DNA from: Actinomycetota bacterium
Lineage (GTDB): Bacteria > Actinomycetota > AC-67
Reading direction: 5' to 3'
NCBI GenBank assembly: GCA_041658565.1
Contig: JBAZZY010000010.1
Coordinates: forward strand, 1 to 64,000
Length of the DNA: 64,000 nt
The stretch's first letter is position 1. Each line of letters starts with the position of its first letter. The notes under the pieces are model-generated. The model was not told where the DNA came from. It saw nothing but the letters and a program-made list of their open reading frames with translations, and did not search any database. The translations under genes were made by a program, and so were the position numbers. Shown one piece after another: positions 60,372 through 64,000 of the stretch.

Positions 60372-61373
60372 TCAGCCCAGCGAAAGCGCCGGGTTTGCGC
60401 CGATGTCCCAGGATGCTCGGTCGCCTCGCTCGAACCGGCGCGCGCCCGCTGCCGCGATCATCGCGCCGTTGTCGGTGCACAACGCGATCGAAGGGACGAC
60501 GACGCGAATGCCGGACTCCTCCCCCGCCGCGCGCATGCGCGCGCGCAGTCGCGAGTTCGCCGCGACCCCACCGGCGAGGACCACCGTGTCGATGCCCAGA
60601 TCGCGCGCGGCGCGGATCGTCTTGGTGACGAGCACGTCGACGATTGCCTCTTGAAAAGACGCCGCAAGATCGGCCGGATCGAACGAGTCCTCGAGGTTCT
60701 GCCGTTCGCGAACCCATCGGATGACGGCAGTCTTCAAGCCCGACATAGAGAAGTCGTAGTTCGGCTCACCCAGCAGCGCGCGCGGAAAACGATACGCCGA
60801 CGCATCGCCCGACGCGGCCAGTCGATCGATCACCGGACCGCCGGGGAACCCCAGACCGAGGAATCGCGCAACCTTGTCGAAGGCTTCCCCTACCGCGTCG
60901 TCAATCGTCTGGCCAAGGATCTCGAACCGGCCGTGCTCCGGCATCACCGCAATCATGGTGTGTCCCCCGGAAACGATGAGCGCAACGACCGGCGGCTGCA
61001 CGGATGGATCTTCGAGGAATGACGCCTCGATGTGCCCTTCCAGATGGTTGACTCCAATCAGCGGGATGTCCAGCGTTGCAGCCATCGCCTTTGCCGCGGC
61101 GACTCCTACGATGAGCGCGCCGACGAGCCCGGGTCCAACCGTAACCGCAACGGCGTCCAGATCACGCGGGCCGACGCCTGCTTCCGCGAGCGACTGCTCG
61201 ATCGCAGGTGTCACCGTCATTACGTGCGTTCTACCGGCAATCTCGGGAACGACGCCGCCGAACGGTGCATGCAGGTCGATTTGGGACGAGATGATGTTGG
61301 AGCGCACGGCTCCGTCCACCAGGACCGCGATTCCCGTCTCGTCGCAGGAGGTCTCAATTCCGAGAATGATCAC
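60372..61373 (-). CDS. tsaD: tRNA N6-threonylcarbamoyladenosine transferase TsaD
   Basis: 333 residues. ASKHA-fold with GIETSCDETGIAVLVDG at the start, the metal motif GVNHLEGHIEASF, SGGHTMI, and VLAGGVAANSRLRARM. It transfers threonylcarbamoyl to A37 of ANN-decoding tRNAs with TsaB and TsaE, which are encoded just upstream. It overlaps rimI by 4 bp and is the last gene of the operon. Confidence 0.97.
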   Translation of the reverse strand: MIILGIETSCDETGIAVLVDGAVRSNIISSQIDLHAPFGGVVPEIAGRTHVMTVTPAIEQSLAEAGVGPRDLDAVAVTVGPGLVGALIVGVAAAKAMAATLDIPLIGVNHLEGHIEASFLEDPSVQPPVVALIVSGGHTMIAVMPEHGRFEILGQTIDDAVGEAFDKVARFLGLGFPGGPVIDRLAASGDASAYRFPRALLGEPNYDFSMSGLKTAVIRWVRERQNLEDSFDPADLAASFQEAIVDVLVTKTIRAARDLGIDTVVLAGGVAANSRLRARMRAAGEESGIRVVVPSIALCTDNGAMIAAAGARRFERGDRASWDIGANPALSLG

Positions 61374-61903
61374 AATCCAACGGCTCCCCGGATTCGCGCC
61401 AAGCGCTCGGTGATTTCGTAGGACTGCACGTTCTCAACCCACATCACCAGCGCGTCCTCCCCGGTCTCCGCGTAGTAATTGCGCCGAACGCCGACCGGTC
61501 GGAAACCGAACCATGCGTACAGTCGCTGCGCCGGCCAGTTGGCAACACGAACTTCAAGCGCAATCGACGTTGCGGCGCGCGCGCGCGCCTCGTCGAACAG
61601 ATTCAGCATGATGCGGGTTCCCACTCCCCGATGCTGCACCAACGGATCCGTTGCGATCGTCGTGATGTGGCCTTCTCCCTGGTGCACCATGAGTCCGCCG
61701 TACCCGACGAGCCGGTGCTCCTCAATCGCAACCACATAGTGGCGCGTCTTACGCTGCGACAACTCGCTGAAGAACAGCGCCGCGCTCCAGGGACGGGGGT
61801 AGACCTGCCGTTCGATCTCAAGAACCTCGCGCACGTGGCGGCGGCGCATGGGAGTGATCTCGATGGGCAGCAAACCGCGAGGGGGATCGGCTTCGGCTCT
61901 CAT
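61370..61903 (-). CDS. rimI: Ribosomal protein S18-alanine N-acetyltransferase RimI
   Basis: About 177 residues from the ATG at 61903, overlapping the tsaB stop. GNAT features: ITPMRRRHVREVLEIERQVY, HITTIATDPLVQHRGVGTRI (acetyl-CoA pyrophosphate loop), and LEVRVANWPAQRLYAWFGF. Its place inside the tsaE-tsaB-rimI-tsaD operon is the common bacterial arrangement and supports the name over other GNAT enzymes. Confidence 0.92.
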   Translation of the reverse strand: MRAEADPPRGLLPIEITPMRRRHVREVLEIERQVYPRPWSAALFFSELSQRKTRHYVVAIEEHRLVGYGGLMVHQGEGHITTIATDPLVQHRGVGTRIMLNLFDEARARAATSIALEVRVANWPAQRLYAWFGFRPVGVRRNYYAETGEDALVMWVENVQSYEITERLARIRGAVGL

Positions 61904-62646
61904 CCGGCCTCCCCACGCGCTCGCTTGGAAACCTGAACTCGCATCGGTCGCTCGATCGTGACGCCTCTGTCGGCCCACTTGATCTCGGCATCCGACTTGC
62001 GAACATACAGCGGCTCGATCAGCGCGGGAACGACGCCCTCGCCGCTCTCGAGGCGCGGCGACGCGAGTTCCACGAGCACCGCCGCCGACGGGAATGCGCG
62101 ATCCGGCGGAGCGACGCTGCCGAGGCCGGCGAGTTGATCCGGGTACGCGGATACCCCATCTCCGACCATCAGCACAGGCTGCCCGCGTGACTGCAACTCA
62201 TCTGCGAGATCCGACGGATCCCACGCGCGGTACTCGTCGAGTCGCTCGACTCCGACGGGCGCGCGCCGGTACATCGACGCGAAGACCTGGCCCCTGCGGG
62301 CGTCAATGCACGCGCAGATCACGCTCGACGTGTCGCGCACTCCCGCGGCTAGCAGGTCCAAGCTCGACACTCCGACCACCGGCACTTCGAGCATCTGCGC
62401 CACGGTCTTCGCGGTCACGATGCCGACACGCATACTCGTGAACAACCCGGGGCCGATTCCTGCGGCGACCCCGCCGACCTCGCGAAGATCCGTCTTGGTG
62501 AGTTCGAGCAGCGACCGCATTGCGGGAACCAGAAACTCCACATGCCCGCGGCCGCGCGCAACGACGATGCTGCCGAGGACTCCCTGCGAGTTCGCAAGGG
62601 CAACCGAGGAGACCGGCGTCGAGGTCTCGAACCCGAGCACCAGCAT
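61900..62646 (-). CDS. tsaB: tRNA threonylcarbamoyladenosine biosynthesis protein TsaB
   Basis: About 248 residues from the ATG at 62646, overlapping tsaE by one base. Inactive ASKHA homologue of TsaD with VLGFETSTPVSSVAL, GIGPGLFTSMRVGIVTAKTV and CIDARRGQVFASMY. It forms the platform for TsaD and TsaE. Confidence 0.95.
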   Translation of the reverse strand: MLVLGFETSTPVSSVALANSQGVLGSIVVARGRGHVEFLVPAMRSLLELTKTDLREVGGVAAGIGPGLFTSMRVGIVTAKTVAQMLEVPVVGVSSLDLLAAGVRDTSSVICACIDARRGQVFASMYRRAPVGVERLDEYRAWDPSDLADELQSRGQPVLMVGDGVSAYPDQLAGLGSVAPPDRAFPSAAVLVELASPRLESGEGVVPALIEPLYVRKSDAEIKWADRGVTIERPMRVQVSKRARGEAG

Positions 62647-63134
62647 CAGGCCTCCGCCGCCCATCCGGCACACGCTTTGCGCAAGGACTCCCAGTCCCGA
62701 TCCCAGCGTCTCCCCGACGCGCGAATCACGATTCGGCGCCGCTCCTCATCATGCTGCGTCATCTCTATCTCCAGACGATCGGCCGGCAGCGCGCCGTCGA
62801 CCGCGTCGCCCCACTCCACGAACGTCACCGAGCCGGGATCGAACACCTCTTCGTAGCCCAAGTCGTACAGCTCCTGCAAGGAATTCAGTCGATAGACATC
62901 GACGTGCACGACCCGCGCAGACCCCGCGTATTCCCGCACCAGCACGAACGACGGGCTCTGCACCCGGGCCCGCACGCCCAGCGCTGCCGCCGCCCCTTGC
63001 ACTAGACAAGTCTTTCCCGCCCCGAGATCGCCCGACAACGACACCACATCTCCCGGCGCCAAGAAACCGGCCAACGCGCCGCCGATCGCACGGGTCACCT
63101 CGGGCGAGGTCGAGACACACTCCATTTCCAGCAC
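62646..63134 (-). CDS. tsaE: tRNA threonylcarbamoyladenosine biosynthesis ATPase TsaE
   Basis: About 162 residues. The GTG at 63134 is chosen because GAAGGAGGAA lies eight bases upstream; an ATG three codons later would be too far. Walker A GDLGAGKTCLVQG, SPSFVLVREY, VHVDVYRLNS, and VTFVEWGDAV are TsaE hallmarks. It supplies ATPase activity for the TsaBD cycle. Confidence 0.95.
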   Translation of the reverse strand: MLEMECVSTSPEVTRAIGGALAGFLAPGDVVSLSGDLGAGKTCLVQGAAAALGVRARVQSPSFVLVREYAGSARVVHVDVYRLNSLQELYDLGYEEVFDPGSVTFVEWGDAVDGALPADRLEIEMTQHDEERRRIVIRASGRRWDRDWESLRKACAGWAAEA

Positions 63135-63148
63135 CGGGATTTCCTCCT

Positions 63149-63778
63149 TCAGAAAAGCCCCGGTTGTGGCGCGGAGTCGCCGTCGCCCGATACCGCATCC
63201 TCGCCCGGCACGGCACGCAACTCCTCGAGCACTTTGGACAGGAACCGGAAGTCGTCTTCCATCTGGGACATCGCCGTGCCGCTGCGGCCGCTGTGCAGCA
63301 CGGCGGCGGGATGGAACGTGGGCACCAGTACCCGGCCCATCACCTCGTAGCGCTTGCCCCGCAATCGAGAGATCCCAACCTGAGTTTGCAGCAAGAACCT
63401 CGTGGCGAAGTTCCCCAACGAACACACAACTAGAGGGTCGACCAGATCCATCTGTTCGGTCAACCACGGCGTGCACGCTTCGATCTCGCCGGGCTGCGGA
63501 TCGCGATTGCTCGGCGGGCGACACTTCAAAACATTGGCGACGTAAACGTCATCGCGCGTAAGTCCGATCCCTTCGATCAGCTCGTTCAGCAGATTCCCGG
63601 CCGCGCCGACGAATGGAACGCCTTTCCGATCCTCGTGGAATCCGGGAGCCTCTCCTATGAACATCAGCTCCGCGGCGGGGTCACCGGAGGCGAACACGAC
63701 CTGCGTCCGCGTTTGCGACAAGTCGCATCGCGCGCACTGCGCGGCATCGCGCGCGGCGGCATCGATCGTTCTCGTCAC
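63149..63778 (-). CDS. Type-4 uracil-DNA glycosylase (Fe-S)
   Basis: 209 residues. Family 4 motifs: the cluster Cys pair in CARCDLSQTRTQVV, the active-site GEAPGFHEDRKGVPFVGAAG, further Cys in VLKCRPPSNRDP and VVCSLGN, and the late FHPAAVLHS. It removes uracil from DNA and is the form found in actinobacteria, thermophiles and archaea. It overlaps the upstream peptidase gene by 4 bp and lies 14 bp from tsaE. Confidence 0.94.
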   Translation of the reverse strand: MTRTIDAAARDAAQCARCDLSQTRTQVVFASGDPAAELMFIGEAPGFHEDRKGVPFVGAAGNLLNELIEGIGLTRDDVYVANVLKCRPPSNRDPQPGEIEACTPWLTEQMDLVDPLVVCSLGNFATRFLLQTQVGISRLRGKRYEVMGRVLVPTFHPAAVLHSGRSGTAMSQMEDDFRFLSKVLEELRAVPGEDAVSGDGDSAPQPGLF

Positions 63779-64000
63779 GCGCTCCCCCCATGCATTCGAC
63801 CAAGAGCGGGGGCACCGGCGACGCCGGTTGCCGCGCGCACTCCGCGACGCACCGCCTCGGCCACCAAGTCCGCCGCCATCCGTCCAACCATCTCCGTGTG
63901 CGCCGGAACCCGGCGTGTGGACAACGCGAACACGGTATCGCCGTCGAACAAGGTATGCACAGGCCGGATCGCCCTGGCAAGGCCCGTCGCCGCCATGCGG
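63775..64000 (-). CDS. P1/S58-family (DmpA-like) peptidase, C-terminal part
   Basis: The frame is open to the window edge, so only the last 75 residues are seen; the ATG at 63996 is internal. ARAIRPVHTLFDGDTVFALS and the following helix-rich end match the C-terminus of P1-family aminopeptidases, which self-cleave to give an N-terminal Ser nucleophile. The catalytic part lies beyond the window. It overlaps the glycosylase gene. Confidence 0.78.
   Translation of the reverse strand, partial: RMAATGLARAIRPVHTLFDGDTVFALSTRRVPAHTEMVGRMAADLVAEAVRRGVRAATGVAGAPALGRMHGGSA

Noticed and set aside
1..64000. rRNA, tRNA, CRISPR or prophage modules
   Set aside because: No recognisable tRNA cloverleaf, rRNA segment, spacer array, integrase or capsid gene was found by reading; tRNAs should still be checked with a dedicated scan.

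Overview
The window looks like a chromosomal contig from a high-GC actinobacterium, probably an uncultured or deep-branching Actinomycetota lineage. The evidence is a GC-rich sequence saturated with GCGCGC words, heavy use of GTG starts, dense ATGA/GTGA gene overlaps, leaderless-type promoters, a GuaB3-type IMP dehydrogenase paralogue, a free-standing cobalamin-binding methylmalonyl-CoA mutase subunit and a type-4 uracil-DNA glycosylase. The phylum call is inference. No rRNA, tRNA or CRISPR array was recognised.

Layout. 0-2.9 kb: a secreted sialidase-like/RHS-type protein cut at its 3' end by the right end of an IS3-family element. 2.9-14 kb: two divergent operons around a TetR-family regulator. 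One encodes a Liv-type ABC transporter (LivH, a LivM-LivG fusion, LivF). The other encodes its binding lipoprotein, two secreted lipases (one with an LPATG anchor), an acyl-CoA ligase, a KAS III-like protein and a hydrolase. Together they read as an ester-cleaving, acid-importing, CoA-activating pathway. 14-20.6 kb: secreted proteins, then purN-purH-folD, with a displaced 130-bp copy of the folD 3' end. 20.6-24.6 kb: a BrnT/BrnA toxin-antitoxin pair, an AAA_14/DUF4143 ATPase, a secreted repeat protein, and a scar made of joined fragments of a lipoprotein gene and an ABC permease gene whose intact copies lie 2-5 kb to the right. 24.7-28.5 kb: the intact TolB-like lipoprotein and a three-gene ABC exporter.

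28.6-37.8 kb: a signalling and protease cluster of soluble GAF histidine kinase, secreted subtilase, GGDEF-EAL membrane protein, second subtilase with a Trp-every-fifth-residue tail, and response regulator. A related set at 49.7-53.6 kb is a tight operon: receiver-only response regulator, subtilase with a 21-Trp period-5 tail, membrane PAS histidine kinase. The GGDEF-EAL protein and the second kinase share a recognisably similar N-terminal membrane domain, so the recurring unit is a Trp-repeat subtilase plus a sensor with that domain and an interchangeable output. This is the best candidate here for an undescribed system.

37.9-45.6 kb: VapBC, a lipoprotein, sucCD with a cobalamin-binding mutase subunit, a fused AccD-AccA carboxyltransferase (together the propionyl/methylmalonyl-to-succinyl-CoA end of metabolism), a lipase, MgtC and a LysM protein. 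45.7-49.6 kb: pcrA/uvrD helicase and guaA. 53.8-56.4 kb: a putative zinc-peptidase lipoprotein, guaB3, and groES under a perfect CIRCE operator with no groEL beside it. 56.5-60.4 kb: an Fe(III)-type ABC transporter (FbpABC) behind a possible IdeR/DtxR box. 60.4-64 kb: P1-type peptidase (partial), udg, tsaE, tsaB, rimI, tsaD.
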